Origin: Hydnum rufescens UP504
Taxonomy: Eukaryota; Basidiomycota; Agaricomycetes; Cantharellales; Hydnaceae
NCBI GenBank assembly: GCA_014904985.1
Contig: MU128916.1
Location: forward strand, 440,092 to 504,091
Reading direction: 5' to 3'
DNA: 64,000 nucleotides
Shown here: positions 10,563-25,370 of the stretch, piece by piece
Layout of the letters: every line of letters starts with the position of its first letter
Position numbering within the stretch: the stretch's first letter is position 1
The notes under the pieces: generated by a model
Database searches by the model: none
Told to the model about the DNA's origin: nothing
Seen by the model: the letters and a program-made list of their open reading frames with translations, nothing else
Translations under genes and position numbers: made by a program

Positions 10563-11760
10563 CTAAAAGAGATTCTTATAACCGGCGCCGCCCAGGAGCT
10601 TGACGATCCTCATCCCCTGCGATCGTGCGCAGGTGGTGACTAGGAGCACGTCGGGCACGCGAATAATGACACGATCGTCCGCTCCCAGCCAAGTCACCAA
10701 ACGATTGGCAGCAGGAACAACGATGCCTCCAGCAACTTGTTCCAATAAAACTGTGAGCATCCATCCCACCAGAATAGTTCGATGAAATAACTCATCCACA
10801 GAAGCACTGTCGGGCTGCCTAATATGCGCGCTTAGTTATGGTCCGCGGGAAGAAGATCGCTTAGCGAGCCAAAATCTCCAACATCATCGCGACCTACGAA
10901 AAGGGCTGTTAAAAGCGTGACTCTCTGGAAGGGGCTTAACAATGCACCGTATGTTGCTGGAATAACGGCGACCTTGCCGGCGACAGCAGCAGGCTTAGCC
11001 ACCGCATTATCAATCGCAATCTTAGGCATAATAGGCCAAATATCGGCAAGCGCAATATCCCTCTTTTTTCATCCTCCCAAACGTCTGCGATTTTCTCCAA
11101 TGTTGCATGAAGTTCGGGGGCGTGCTCGCGGAGTAGATCAACAGGCATTTGGGCTTTTACAACGAACATTCCACCATTCCAGCGGCAATTTCCCGTCGAG
11201 AGATATTACGACGCAGTCCTGCCATCAGGCTTTTCCTTGAATTGGGAAACGCGGCGTGCATTGGGAGCCTCTTTGAGACCGAGGAACTCTTATAGTTGAA
11301 TGTATCGGAAGCCGGTCGCAGGGTGCGAAGGAGCGACACCAATTGTGACAAGGTAATCGTGCCGTGCAGTCACCACGGCGTCCGTCACAGCAGTGAGCTG
11401 AGGATGGCTTCATCTCCAGATATCAAGTGATCGGCACGAACGAGCCCATGATGACCGTAGGATCACGGCGAGCGAGGACGAGTGCAGGGGGCCAATGGCA
11501 GGCAACAGAATCTTTTAGGCTCGGCTCGCCCAGGAGATTGTGGTGTTGGAGTTCCGGAAGTTGCGATTGTACACCCACAGCAACGCCTGACCCGGACGAT
11601 CATAGAGGCGGGGTGCGCAAGGGAAAAACGCCAAGCTGCTGTGAGCGACCGACCAGACTTGTGAGGCGAGGAATTTTGGGTGCCCTCGCGTGAAAGCGGC
11701 CATAGATGAGAACCAAACCCTCCGGCGGGAACAACTACCCAGAAACCGTTAAGCCACGAC
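10563..11760 (-). pseudogene. Bacterial-type (ManC-like) mannose-1-phosphate guanylyltransferase, frameshifted, with a probable intron
   Basis: Minus-strand frames read in order: VVPAGGFGSHLWPLSRE (nucleotide-binding GGxGxRLWPLSR signature), GEPSLKDSV, LARRDPTVIMGSF, DHLISGDEAILSSL, HDYLVTIGVAPSHPATGF, VSQFKEKPD, NGGMFVVKAQMPVDLL, IWPIMPKIAIDNAVA, VAVIPATYG joined to RDDVGDFGSL, then GGIVVPAANRLV and RVPDVLLVTT. This is the ManC layout I associate with actinobacteria, not the fungal Psa1/Mpg1 GMP type. The enzyme makes GDP-mannose from mannose-1-phosphate and GTP. TYG and RDDVGDF are separated by a 54-nt GT..AG stretch (10947-10894) with a TTTTAAC branch-like site; removing it restores the frame. 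At least six other frame changes make it a pseudogene or badly sequenced. The start is unresolved. Confidence 0.78.
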
Positions 11761-13170
11761 TAACGTTATATACACCATTTCCGCCATTCGGCCGCGGACT
11801 CGGGATCCACATATCGGGGGGTGCAGTGGGGCCAAATAGAGGCCCGCTCTTGCTCAAGTGGCCCGGCGAGGGACTGGAAGGACGAGATGGAGCGAATAAC
11901 CCTACGTGAGATGGAAGGGTAGTCCTCCCTTGTATTTTTTCACGGACTTTCACGCTCTAGAGCAGCGTTGGCAATTTTCAACCACTGATATTCCTGCTCG
12001 GCTCAGCCAGCTCAGTATTCTGTAAGAGCAGTGTCAGTGATTGAAAGGAAGGAATGGGGTGACACCAACTGATTCGTGGACGGCAGTCATGATCTGCTGG
12101 AACATGGCTTCTACACTAAGTGTGGGTGATGACGCCTCGTCATCCTTAGACTGATCAGCGGTGGGGGAGGATAATAGTCCAGACATTGAGTTTGTGTTGG
12201 TGTGTACCTGTGTCCGTCTCGCCAGTAAGTGCCGTACGAATGATATTTTCGCGGTGCCGCCTGGCGAATCGGGCATGGTGCACAAATGAAAATCCCCATC
12301 AAATGCGTGGACATCTGGCTTGGTTGTTTTGGACCGTTCGTGTCCTATTTGATCCCTTGGACATCACGAGTCATGGAAAAGCGGATGATGAAATAATATG
12401 AGGGGATGTGAAACACGTTGATACCTGGAGGTTGGTGTGCGCCGAACATGAACAGCTAGAATGCACAACGAGCATTATCGGCATAATCGTGAATTTTCGC
12501 CAGAATAAATGCTGATGACGATGTTCACAGTCGGCTCCACGATCTCGATCTCATGAAAATCTGTACCGAAATCCGGTCGCCAACGATTGAAATAGATTCT
12601 TGAAAAGGGCGCATGATCTTGCGAATGATTGAGCATCCACCTGAACATGATGCAGGCTTCAATTATCCATTTGATTCAAGGCTCGACATATAAGGAAAGG
12701 TGACCAACAGGATCCGTTCTCGAGAGCTTTCACCTAAGGTATATGTTTTGCTGTCGGTGCTATCGTGGTGACGGTCGGTGTTACCGTTACGCGTTACGTC
12801 GCGGATTACGTAATAGACTACTTTGAGCATGGGAACTGCGAGCGATGCGACAGGAGTTGGAGCCACGGGAACAAGCTTCGAGTGGAAGCCAGGTGAGGTG
12901 GAAGTACGGGAAACTGAACGTTCGGCTGAACAGTTTTCTTGCTTAGAATATGATGCGCTTCTCAATCATATAGCGACCACAAATCTTTTCGAGTACGCGC
13001 TTTCCTCATGAAACATAGTTTCTCCTCACCGCCCTGTGTACTCTAGATCCGACTGGAGCCATTTGAAAGCAATACTCAAGTGCAAGATAACTGCGGTCAG
13101 TAATGCGCACGCCTCGCAACCGTGACCTGTACAGCATGGTTGACAATCCACCATCGCACAGAATATTGAC
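11761..13170. other. Unassigned region with short coding-like frames
   Basis: No gene could be assembled with confidence. Minus-strand frames at 12034-12285 (ending MFQQIMTAVHESVG) and 12663-12965 (LKVVYYVIRDVTRN) look more protein-like than random, and may be exons of an unrecognised minus-strand gene upstream of the ManC relic. No family could be named. Confidence 0.3.
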
Positions 13171-13173
13171 CAA

Positions 13174-14209
13174 ATGTTGAGCGACACGAGTGCACCACGT
13201 CCTCCGACACCACAAAGACCCCAGACACCCCCTTCTTCTGGATCTACTGCAGTAGTAGGGCCTCCAACTCCACCACTGACACTGAAAGGACTTATCTTAC
13301 CGCCATTTCCCCCACGGAATCCTCTGGATGAGCACATTATCAAGGCCTTGCCTGCGAATATGAGCCATACGGATGCACATGGATCCAAAAACCAAGTATT
13401 CTCGATGCTGGACGAATTCGAGTGCGTAATAACCTTCCATCACCTCACACATGGACGCATGATCTCAAATGAGGTTCTTGCAGGAAACCACCATTCACTA
13501 TTCAAAGACTCTGCGAGCTTGCCATCCGTCCTCGAGAACACTACTCTCTTGTAGGGAAGTACCTGCGTGCATTCGAGCGAACCTTACTTGTGACTTCAAC
13601 TTGGGATGAATATATCGTGGATACATATACCCATGAGCAAAACACCCCATGGGCGATTGCATCTAATCAAGCCCTAATGCATGCGACCACCCCAATATTC
13701 AGTCCTATACCCTTCCTCGCAACTCTCGCGGTGCATCTTCAAGTCCACCACCTCTGGCACTGGACAATCATCGGGGTAGCGGCGACTCGGGGGATGAAAA
13801 CACACCCCCAAGAGGCATGTCTATGGCGAAGATTCGTACCCTTAAAGTGGACGAACTCGACGACCTTGATGATGTAGAAGCTTTCAGCAGAGGGGGGCGT
13901 AGGGGACATTTGGCAGAACATCCCGAAGCCTCCTCAGCTAGTGGTACGACTGGAATAGGAAATCTAGGTGCATCTGGGAGCGGTAGTCCGACGTCCATGC
14001 GAGCTTTAAATGGCTCCTTGGCGGGCGACATATCACCGCCGCCCTTATCGGATCGATTTGTGCGGTCAAGTACACCAGAACCATCACCCACGCGAGCACG
14101 GGAGGAGAACAAACGTGAGGCTGCAGCCGCTGCCGCGTCATCTGAAGGTTCTCCCAGTAGCCTGATCGAAGAGGGCGAGCTGGAAGATGTCATCATGAGC
14201 CCGTTTTAG
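13174..14209 (+). CDS. Hypothetical protein, Pro/Ser-rich, acidic C-terminus
   Basis: The first frame has a Pro/Thr-rich stretch (RPPTPQRPQTPPSSGS) and PPFPPRNPLDEHIIKALPAN. A probable intron ends at ...CAATATTCAG near 13701. The following exon reads SSPPPLALDNHRGSGDSGDE, then TLKVDELDDLDDVEAFSRGG and a Ser/Gly/Ala-rich tail to GELEDVIMSPF and a TAG at 14207. The exon structure between 13450 and 13700 is unresolved. There is no signal peptide or membrane segment in the readable parts. Composition suggests a disordered nuclear or regulatory protein, but no domain is recognised. Confidence 0.5.
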
Positions 14210-15323
14210 GTTCCGGCGCTTATTTTGATTCTGGAAGTACAGTCTTGGATTAGGTGACAAAATTTTTTCCAGACCTTGAAGCCATGTAACCCAATCGTCG
14301 GAACACGCCCGGATTGAAGTTCTCCACGTAGACACTTTGCCTGAAACTGGCATTTTATTTTTCGCAAACTATGTATCCCAAAATTGTATATCTACAGACC
14401 AAAATTTGGGCTCTCAGGTCGATATCGACCTCCGAATTAACTACAGCATGCAGGTTATGGTTTGTCAAGGGATGATGTTGAGCATGCCTTCACAGCACAA
14501 TTCTGCCTCGGGCCAGAAGAAAGTGGCTGCAATGTCCGGTCTGGTAGACTGTACTACTAGGAATGTCCTGAAACACCATGTATCAACGATAAAGAGGGCC
14601 TGCCAGGGTATGACGTTGCACTACACTCGTCCTCAAACTAGCCAAGTGCTTAGATCGATGACGTAGTCAGAATCGTGGCTATGAACCAGCGAGTGAGTAT
14701 TCAGGGGGTCCAGCTGAGATCAAGGCAGATGGAGCTGTGGTTGATACGTATACCTGGGGCCCCTTTTGAGTTGCGAACAGACCCCACTTCTAGTTCGTTC
14801 GCAGGAAATAACGAATGACACTAATGAGATAGCGAGCTCGACCCACCCAGCACCGGCTTCGTCGTGGAAACGTGGGCATTCAAGTATCTCGTTGCAGTTG
14901 TTGAAGCCACCAGAATGAGTTCATTACTTATTGCACTGGGTAGATTATGACTTTTATAACAGGAGGGGAATGGCAATCCTTTCGGGGGTGCGTCGGTTCG
15001 CTGGTCGGGCATACCTGCTGATTCTGAAGAGTTCTGGAGGCAGCAATTTCACCTCTGACGACTGGTGGATTTGATTTTGTACTTACTGTCGCAGTAATTC
15101 TGTGACAGCGGGTGTGACGATCCCCGTCAGTCAAATTTGCCACCCCTCAAGTTGTGTTAGGGGCACGTCCATCGGGAGTTTGTAGAAACTGAAGGAAAAA
15201 GACCTGTCCAACTTTACTTGTCATTTTACCGAATCACTGTACACGGGGACCACCAGACCGTCCAGGCACGCGACTAAAGTTTCATTGGAAAATTAGACAC
15301 TCCGATTCCCTCATCCCCGAGAA
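14210..15323. other. Intergenic, no gene recognised
   Basis: Only short overlapping frames without recognisable features occur here. The 3' part should hold the promoter of the DAHP synthase gene that starts at 15324. Confidence 0.4.
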
Positions 15324-17902
15324 ATGTCTAGGGAGTGGAGTCCCTCGTCTTGGAGAGGCCTTCCAATCGCACAGGCAAGCAAGTTGTCTTGCGGTCCTTT
15401 TCTTGACTTGACTATTGATCGGAAGGCCCTCAGGATGTAAAGTATCCCGACAAACGGCAAGCTTGATCAGTGTGTCACAGATTATCTTTTTGTTGCGCAC
15501 TCTCGGGATGCGAGATTCTGTGTTTGTCTAGAGTGCTTAATAAGCTCAAGACGCTGCCTCCGTTGGTTACACCGTCGGAAGTGAGTGGCTGGTACTTGTC
15601 ATCTTGATTATTGTCTCCTACGCCGTTTGATTAGATAGACGCCTGAGGCACCAACTGAGCACTGTGCAAGATAACATGGCCTTCCTACTGCATGCAGGCG
15701 ATTGCGCCGAGAGTTTCGAAGCGTGTACCCATGTATGAATCCGCCTCATTTACGTTGGCTTGTCCTAATTATTCCCTGATGTACGATGTCCTCTACCCTC
15801 CAGGAAAATATCACCGCTAAGATTGGACTGATCCTAAGTTTTTCTCTGATCCTCATTTGGGGGGCGCGTCTCCCCATCGTACGTATTGGCCGCATTGCTG
15901 GCCAGTACGCCAAACCTCGCAGCAGCGGGACTGAGATCATCGACGGGCGGGAGGTGCTTAGTTTCAGGGGAGACAACGTCAATGAGTGAGCTGCAAATTA
16001 TGGATTCAATTCACATGGCTCTTACATGTATTAATTCATCTATTCTATCCGTATCGGGGATGCAGCATATCAGCGGACAATCGCACGCCCAACCCCGAAC
16101 GCCTTCTTTCTGCCTATTTCTACTCCACGACCACTCTCAATTACGTCCGATCTCTGCTTTCCTCTGGCTTCGCCTCGCTAAATCATCCTCGTGATTGGTC
16201 GCTTTCACACGTCCGTAGTCCAACTCTCCGGTGAGATTTATATCCTGTCATCTCATCTCCGGGGTGCTTCCTGGCAAGCAGGCAGGGAAATAGAAATTTA
16301 AATACCACGAGATGCAATTTCTTGATGAAACTGCCGTTGGTTTACGTTTGTTTCTATCTATCGTAGTGCCGAGTTCGAGCGAGTGTCTGAAGGGCTGGCG
16401 GACGCATTGGACTTCAGTAGGACTGTTGGAGCTGAAGCCGAGGGGTCCTATGAGAATGGAGGACGTCGTGGCGTTTTGGGCGAAGTAGATTTTTACACAA
16501 GGTACGACCGTTCGCTCATTTCCCCCCTTGTCCTAAAGGTCTAATACCTCGGTCCCTTCTTATTTCTCACTTTGCTTTCATGCGTTATTCATTCAACAGC
16601 CATGAAGGCCTGATGTTACACTACGAAGAAGCGCTTACCCGGTTCCTGCCCATGCCATCTTCCGTCCTGCAGCAGCGAGGTAACGGAAGGCCATCGCCAT
16701 CGCCGGGTTCCCCCCGACGATCCAGCTCTGTTATTCGCGGTCCCCAATCCTCACGGTCTCCAGTATCTGGTTCCCTAGCTCTCAGTGGCGATCTGAGCGG
16801 CTCCGACGAGAACGGCCAGACTCCCATGCGTATTACAACACTTCTGCACATTTCATCTGGGTGGGCGACAGGACCAGACAGCTAGATGGTGCGCACATCG
16901 AGTATTTCCGGGGTATTCGCAATCCTATCGGTGTCAAAGTTGGCCCATCAATGAAGAGCGATGAGCTTATACGATTGCTGGATAGTAAGGAACCCCCTTA
17001 TTTTTTATACTTTGATGTTTTCGTTGTCGATTGATCGGCTTTTGCGTAGTCGTCAATCCCGATCGACAGAGTGGGAAGGTCACACTCATCACGAGATACG
17101 GTGCGGCGAAGGTAAGGACACTTATTCTGTATGACTGTAGGGGGGACCTTGCTACTCAATGATCATGCTCTCTTACAGGTGGACCAATATTTGCCTGCAC
17201 ACATTGCTGCCGTTCGTCAGTCTGGTCATCCAGTCATCTGGGTTTGTGACCCCATGCACGGGAAGTGAGTTGATCTTGGATTTCATTGCCATGACGCAGA
17301 AATTCGTGTTTATGTTGATGGCCGTTCTCCACACCCCTCATAGCACCCAGGTATCTAATACGACAGGCCACAAAACTAGGCACTTCAGCAACATAGTCCG
17401 CGAGCTCACTATGTGCCTCGCCATCCATGCGGAGTGCAACTCACGACTTAACGGCGTAAGTCTCGAGTTCACAGGTGAGATGAACGACGAGGGGTTTTCG
17501 GTTACGGAGTGTCTTGGAGGAAGTATGGAGTTGGTGGAGGATGAGTTGCCATTGAGGTACCAGGTGCGTTCTAGGTCTTTCTCACTTCCAAACCACGCCT
17601 GCGTGTATGGGGCTTGAAATGAGATGGAGGTTGATGATCTGACTCTCCCCAAGACGTTCTGTGATCCGCGATTGAACTTTGAGCAGAGTCTCGGTGCGTC
17701 GTCTGCCTCACTATAGTGCTTCCTGTCAGCTAAAGAAGACTACCTGATTGCTGCTCTTCCGACCACAGACTTGGCATTTCTGGTATCAAACCACTTCAAG
17801 AATGAAAGGAAAGCAGGTAAAAGAGAAGGGGACAACCGTAAAGGCGGAGATGCGGTCACCTCTGACGTCTTCTTGGAGCTGGTCGAGAGAAAGCAACTTT
17901 GA
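15324..17902 (+). CDS. 3-deoxy-D-arabino-heptulosonate 7-phosphate (DAHP) synthase, class II
   Basis: The enzyme condenses phosphoenolpyruvate and erythrose-4-phosphate, the entry step of the shikimate pathway. The start ATG at 15324 gives MSREWSPSSWRGLPIAQ, the usual class II N-terminus. Then come LNKLKTLPPLVTPSE, FLLHAGDCAESFEACTH, LIWGARLPIVRIGRIAGQYA with KPRSS, NPERLLSAYFYSTTTLN, SHEGLMLHYEEALTR, FIWVGDRTRQLDGAHIEYFR with GIRNPIGVKVGPSM, VTLITRYGAAK, HPVIWVCDPMHG, TRHFSNIVRELTMCLAIHAE and CDPRLNFEQSL, ending ELVERKQL-TGA. About nine exons with short introns are evident. Two single-base losses (GCTTGATC near 15444, ATAGACGCC near 15636) break the frame at otherwise conserved sites and look like sequencing indels. 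The first junction appears to use a GC donor (CAG/GCAAGC). Confidence 0.92.
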
Positions 17903-18037
17903 TTCAGCGTGCAATACATATAACAAAGTATAAAAAACCTGGGTAGATGATTAGCTGTGTGCTTGTAGTGTCACAAACTATTGAAATGATACACCCGTGC
18001 ACAATGAATGCACTACCATGACTATAGTATCTAATTC

Positions 18038-19087
18038 CTAGCCTGAGCCGGACTCTACTTGTTTCACTTGCTTTGTTAGATGAAATTGGTCAACAACGAG
18101 AGTGACTATGTCTCGCCACTCAGTCATGGCGCCGACACCTAGTAGTGCAACCGCGAGAATACGAGATAAGCATATGCATGCGCCGCACATCTATCCGCGT
18201 TATGACTCACCGACGTCTCCACAGGCTAACCCTTTCCCGATGGGACCAATTACCTTGTATCCAATCACCTCTTCTATTGTTTTAAGATGAACTGCAGTCA
18301 AGGGGTGCTCGTACATGAGCGTGTTCATCGCTGGGAAGACGAATGTCGGGGTTGTTGGCGCAAGAGCTCTCAGTAGCGAGGTCTATTTGAGAAGAGGGAA
18401 GAGGAGGTAAAGGTGTGCGGAGTTTCCAGCTAAGGGATATCCGAGGGACCATGCGCACAACAAGATTATCGCACATCCCATTAGCGATTTTAGAAAGCGT
18501 ATTTGCATCACAAGGCGCGATGAGGACGACGTCTGCCCACCTCCGTAACTGTTTGTGTGTCTTTGTGAGCCAGTAGGGTAGGGATCGGCCTTGTGGGGTG
18601 GTGTGGTAATGGACGTACCTCGATATGGAGAATGGGGTCGCCAATCTTGGACCATGCCTGGGATGCGGAAATAATTGGGGCATTGCGTCTACCGGGGAAG
18701 ACATTGCTGAAACACACCTGCCACTCGTCTTCGTCGGTCCAGACCTGTACGCCCTCATGTTGCGTCACTTGGTTGCGATCAAAGAACGTGAGAGAATTAT
18801 TTGTCGAGGCAACTTGGACTTTAACATTAGAATACTAGGAGAAAGAGGGAATCCCAGTCATGAACTTGGGCCCCTCCCTGACTCATGAATGTGCAACGTG
18901 ATACCTTGAACAGTTCGCCCACAATTAAGGGCGCTTTGACAGAGGCTACGCTACCCGTCGTTATCAACAACACATGGACGTGTCCCTCTGGAGCGATGCT
19001 GAGCGGCTTCGAATTGCTTAGAGCGTTGGGTTGACATCCATTCGATGCCGAACTCGTGATCGCGGAAGCTTCCTTTCTCGGGAACAA
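18038..19087 (-). CDS. Phosphopantothenoylcysteine decarboxylase (Hal3/CoaC-type flavoprotein)
   Basis: This FMN enzyme decarboxylates phosphopantothenoylcysteine to phosphopantetheine in CoA synthesis; yeast relatives also act as phosphatase regulators. Exon 1 reads HVLLITTGSVASVKAPLIVG (flavin-binding start). Later exons read VQVWTDEDEWQ, AWSKIGDPILHIE, LRRWADVVLIAPCDANTLSK with IANGMCDNL, TFVFPAMNTLMYEHPLT (PAMNTxM motif) and GPIGKGLACGDVG joined to GAMTEWRDIV. The conserved Cys in LACGDVG is the substrate-clamp cysteine. Introns at 18842-18827 onward and 18222-18155 restore frame perfectly. The stop is a TAG at 18040-18038. No in-frame ATG lies in exon 1: the open frame begins around a TTG at 19087. 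An ATG at 19169 (MAKKSEIAPQ) in another frame is the likely real start if an indel is corrected. Confidence 0.9.
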
Positions 19088-19195
19088 CCTTTGCCACTCA
19101 AGACGCGTCGTCTCACGACAGGGTACGCGGTCTATGAGCTTGGGGAGCTATCTCTGATTTCTTTGCCATCGGAAATTGATTAGGGAAGATAAGGG
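19088..19195. promoter_or_regulatory. Short divergent promoter between PPCDC and Miro genes
   Basis: The two genes are transcribed away from each other, with only 26-108 bp between possible start codons. Any promoter elements must therefore be shared or must overlap the 5' untranslated regions. No TATA box is evident. Confidence 0.5.
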
Positions 19196-21941
<2,746 letters not shown>

Positions 21942-22182
21942 GCGAGATATGTAGCTAGTGTGAATTTATTCGGGGTCACGGGATTTGACGTGGGATGTTT
22001 GCGGACTCATACGTCGATCATCGATTTAGCATCAAACCTTAGAACGTCGTTGACCATTTACATCCTACTCGTGCACACTGACTGCATCTGTACTGAAGCT
22101 CTATATTATCTGACTTGCAGGTTGCGAATCAGCCACTACCGGACGTGACCAATAACCGACTGACCGCTCCACAGCAGACACA

Positions 22183-23934
22183 ATGAACATCGAAACTATT
22201 CAACAACGACTGGAAGACATGGACATGGATGATGGGGGAGCTACGGGCCCAGACTCCAATAGCGCCGCCCCTCGTGCAGAACGAAAACTATTGTGAGCAC
22301 TGGTGTCGGATGATCGTTACCCTACCCTCTGACGCATGACTCTCCTTCAGAGATCTTGTATTCATTCAGGACGCTACAGGCAGCCAGGGTGCTTACATTT
22401 CATCCGCAACGAAGAACATCGAGGAGATCTGCGCTACTATCTTCGCCTCTGGAAAACTGCAGTACCCCGAGGACCTGCGTGTCGGTCTCATCGCCTTCCG
22501 CGATCATCCCCCACAAGATCACACGTATGTCACCAAGAATTTCGGCTTCTCCTCTGATATCAAGAAGGTACATGAACAACTCAAATCATTGTTTGCGTCT
22601 GGAGGAGGCGATGGGCCAGAAGCCATCACCGCGGCTCTAGGAGAGGCATTGGCAATGGATTGGAGGCCAAGCGCAAGTAAGATGGTCGTCCTTATTGCAG
22701 ATGCGCCCCCACATGGGTTGGGCGAATACGGAGATGGTGGGTTCATATACTTCATACGTGGATGCAGGCTCAATATGTTTGAGCCCCCTAGGCTTTGACG
22801 ATGGGTCCCCAGATGGTCTGGATCCACAATACTCTCGCTTTTTCCATGGCCTTCTCTGATATTTTTCCTATGCTCAGGGCTTGATCCGTTGGTTTTAGCT
22901 CGGGAAATGGCTTCCCGAGGGATCACGCTTGTCGGTCTTTGTCTCTTGGGCTGTCTTCCTTGAACTAACTCTTTTTCTTCCTCTTCCTTCTAGTTCTTTG
23001 TTGCCTGCGAGCCAGCTTTGAGCGGGTATATAGTAAGTTATACCCCTATCAACGTCTTTGAACCGGTGATACGAATTCCCGCACGCGAATTATAGCATGC
23101 AACAGATTTCTATCGAGCGCTCACTGGTATCACGTCCGGTGTGATGTTGCCACTGACTACCGCGAATTTGTTATCGCATGCCATCATCGGCAGCGTTCTA
23201 GAGAATTTGGACATGGAACGCCTAATTCATGAGGTTGGACAGGCAGTTGCAGAACGCATCCTAGGCGGCAACGAAACTGTGGATGATGTCGCACGAGAGC
23301 TTCACGAGAAGCTTCTCCTTCGAAACGAGAGTACCCAGACGCTGGTCGTGGAAAATATATACAGAGAATCCGAAGAAGCGACACACAATGTTCAGGTATG
23401 GAGTCAAGCGCCCAACATCCAAGCAGCTCGACCGCTGCTACAGAAGGTGAGTGTTCCCTTCGAATAATCTCACGCTCGGCGGATAGCAGTGACGACCGTA
23501 CAATCAGGTCAAGGGGTCTCGTTTCACAGAGAAGTACCTTGCTGCGCGGTACCAGCCATCACGACCGTATTCACCGATCATCAGGCCTTCATCAGTAATT
23601 AAGCCTGTCACTCCACGTAAAGTGGTTTCCAACTTTGCTACGTTTGAAGCGAAACCTGCGGCACACCCAATGTTTGGTGCGCCACCTGCCCCAACATTCG
23701 GTTCTCCTCAGAAAGGGGCACGTATGTCCTTTGGCGGGATTCGCGGCGGGAGCGTAGATGATGAAGATGAAGATGATGGGGGGTCCGTTGGAGCAATTGG
23801 ACTGGCCAATGGGAGTATCACTTTGGATCAGGTCAGTGTTTCGATGTATTCCCTGACGTGCTCTACTAAAGCATCCTATTTAGGCCCGTCGTATCACTTT
23901 GCAGAGTGCATGGAGGGGCACTCGTAATATGTAA
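22183..23934 (+). CDS. vWA-domain protein (VwkA-like, no kinase domain)
   Basis: The start ATG at 22183 gives MNIETIQQRLEDMDMDDGG. The vWA domain begins LDLVFIQDATGSQGAYIS with the MIDAS motif DATGS. It continues DLRVGLIAFRDHPPQDHTY, FASGGGDGPEAITAALGEAL and MVVLIADAPPHGLGEYGDG. Further exons carry LAREMASRGITL, FFVACEPALSGYI, SGVMLPLTTANLLSHAIIG and LIHEVGQAVAERILGG, then a Pro/Gly-rich tail with acidic DDEDEDDGG, ending ARRITLQSAWRGTRNM-TAA at 23934 (an AT/GTAAGC donor there could extend it). Related proteins are described as vWA alpha-kinase-like, but no alpha-kinase motif is seen. It is probably cytosolic. Five or more introns restore frame. Confidence 0.85.
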
Positions 23935-24212
23935 GCCTTATCGTCATGGCCCTTTATCGTCTGTGCATGTATATACCTAGGTTGTCGGAGGAGAGTAACA
24001 GGATATGTTTTTTTTTTTCCTACGTTCTTAGCATTTGCCTTCTTTCCTACCATTCTATCATGCCTTCCCCCACCCCTTTTTTGATAACATTCTCCTGAAG
24101 CTCATCGCGAAGACCCCTACCTCATGTAATATCCCAGCAATCAAAGCTATTAGTTCATTACCAAAAATGATTCGGGGTCGTAGGTGGGCTGAATCATGCA
24201 CTGCATTAAGAT

Positions 24213-25240
24213 CTAAGCTGTATTTCCTCGTTCCCTGTTCTTCTGCCGGGTGTCTTCTTCATCCCCCAATTTGGGGACATCAGCCTCCACCAGCTTCTCC
24301 ACATCCCTATTGCGTCGTTTTTGTTTCCCACGTCCGTCTCCCTTTTTCGTACGTTTGGTCAAGGGTTCCGGTTGAGACAGAACCCTAGAATCCGGTGTGT
24401 GCGAAGGGACGATCGGGTCGGCGAGTGTGTGTTTGGGCCTCTTCTGGTAGTCCGTTTCTACAGAGACTTCTGAAGAGAGGGGTCGAGAGAGATTCTTCCA
24501 CCATTTCTCGCCTTCTCCTTTTTTCGGCTTTCCGGGCTCGTTTTCGGAGCTTACGCGCAGCCTTTTCGTCGGCAGTCTCGCTGGAATGCTCATTATCTTT
24601 GTGGGGTCGCTTCCGTTTCGCGCGTGAAGGGGGTATTATCTCTACGGGTATACTGGATATTGTAGGGGTGCCATGTTCAGAAGCAAGGGAGAGCGCAGGA
24701 GCAACGCTCAGGGGGATATCTGGGGTAGGTTCAGTAGTCGGTTCGAGAGATGTGATTATTGGACCTCGATAGAATCCAGCGTAGAGACGTCTTCTTGCAG
24801 CATCGCGTGTCGCAATGGCAAGGATGCTGAGTCGGGACCTTGTGTCGTCGTCTGTTCGAATGGCGTACAGGAAGACACTGGTGTGCCAATCGTTGGGCGG
24901 CGATTCGATATTATTCCAGTGCTAGTTCGATGGAAAGACAGAGGGTCGGGTATGTTTAGCCTGTCGATTGGACCTCAGCGGTATCCTTCCCAGTCAATTC
25001 AGCCACGTACTCGCCTCAGATGTATCTGAATCCGAGTCCTGAATCTGCTGCAACCTTTATATTTATGGTATTGATAGAGGCCTCGAAGACATGCTCCCAG
25101 AACGGGAATGCCTCGTCTCGATCTTTGCCCAAGCCAGAGAGTGTCTTTTTTTGAGCTACAGTGATCGGACGCGAGATACCCCCGGAGCGCAGTGCAGACC
25201 CCTTCCCAGCCCAACCTCGCTTTTTTAGGTATCGTGCCAT
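24213..25240 (-). CDS. G-patch-like basic nuclear protein, function unknown
   Basis: The ATG at 25240 gives MARYLKKRGWAGKGSALRSG with GISRPITV, a G-patch-like GW..GKG..L pattern, then KKTLSGLGKDRDEAFPFWEH. Further frames read QIQDSDSDTSEA, then RTDDDTRSRLSILAIATRDA with ARRRLYAGFYRG. A low-complexity region follows with SRAKRKRPHKDNEHSSETAD and a Lys/Arg-rich segment (ARKLRKRARKAEKRRRRE). The last open frame (24593-24213) is also basic and probably the C-terminus after a frame change. Basic runs suggest nuclear or nucleolar location. The reading frame changes at least twice by one base, so the gene model is approximate. It is tail-to-tail with the vWA gene. Confidence 0.6.
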
Positions 25241-25370
25241 CGAGCATCACCAGTAGGACCCAGAGGGGAAGATTTACTGTATTGGTTCGGCGCTGGCCGA
25301 AATGCTTTAACTGAATGCGCTTGGCATTGCAATCCCTAAGAGTACAGCGAGCCCTTCCACTTCTTCCTCC

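Noticed and set aside
14337..14666. 109-codon plus-strand open frame
   Set aside because: No recognisable motif, no codon-like pattern and no intron signals; treated as chance.
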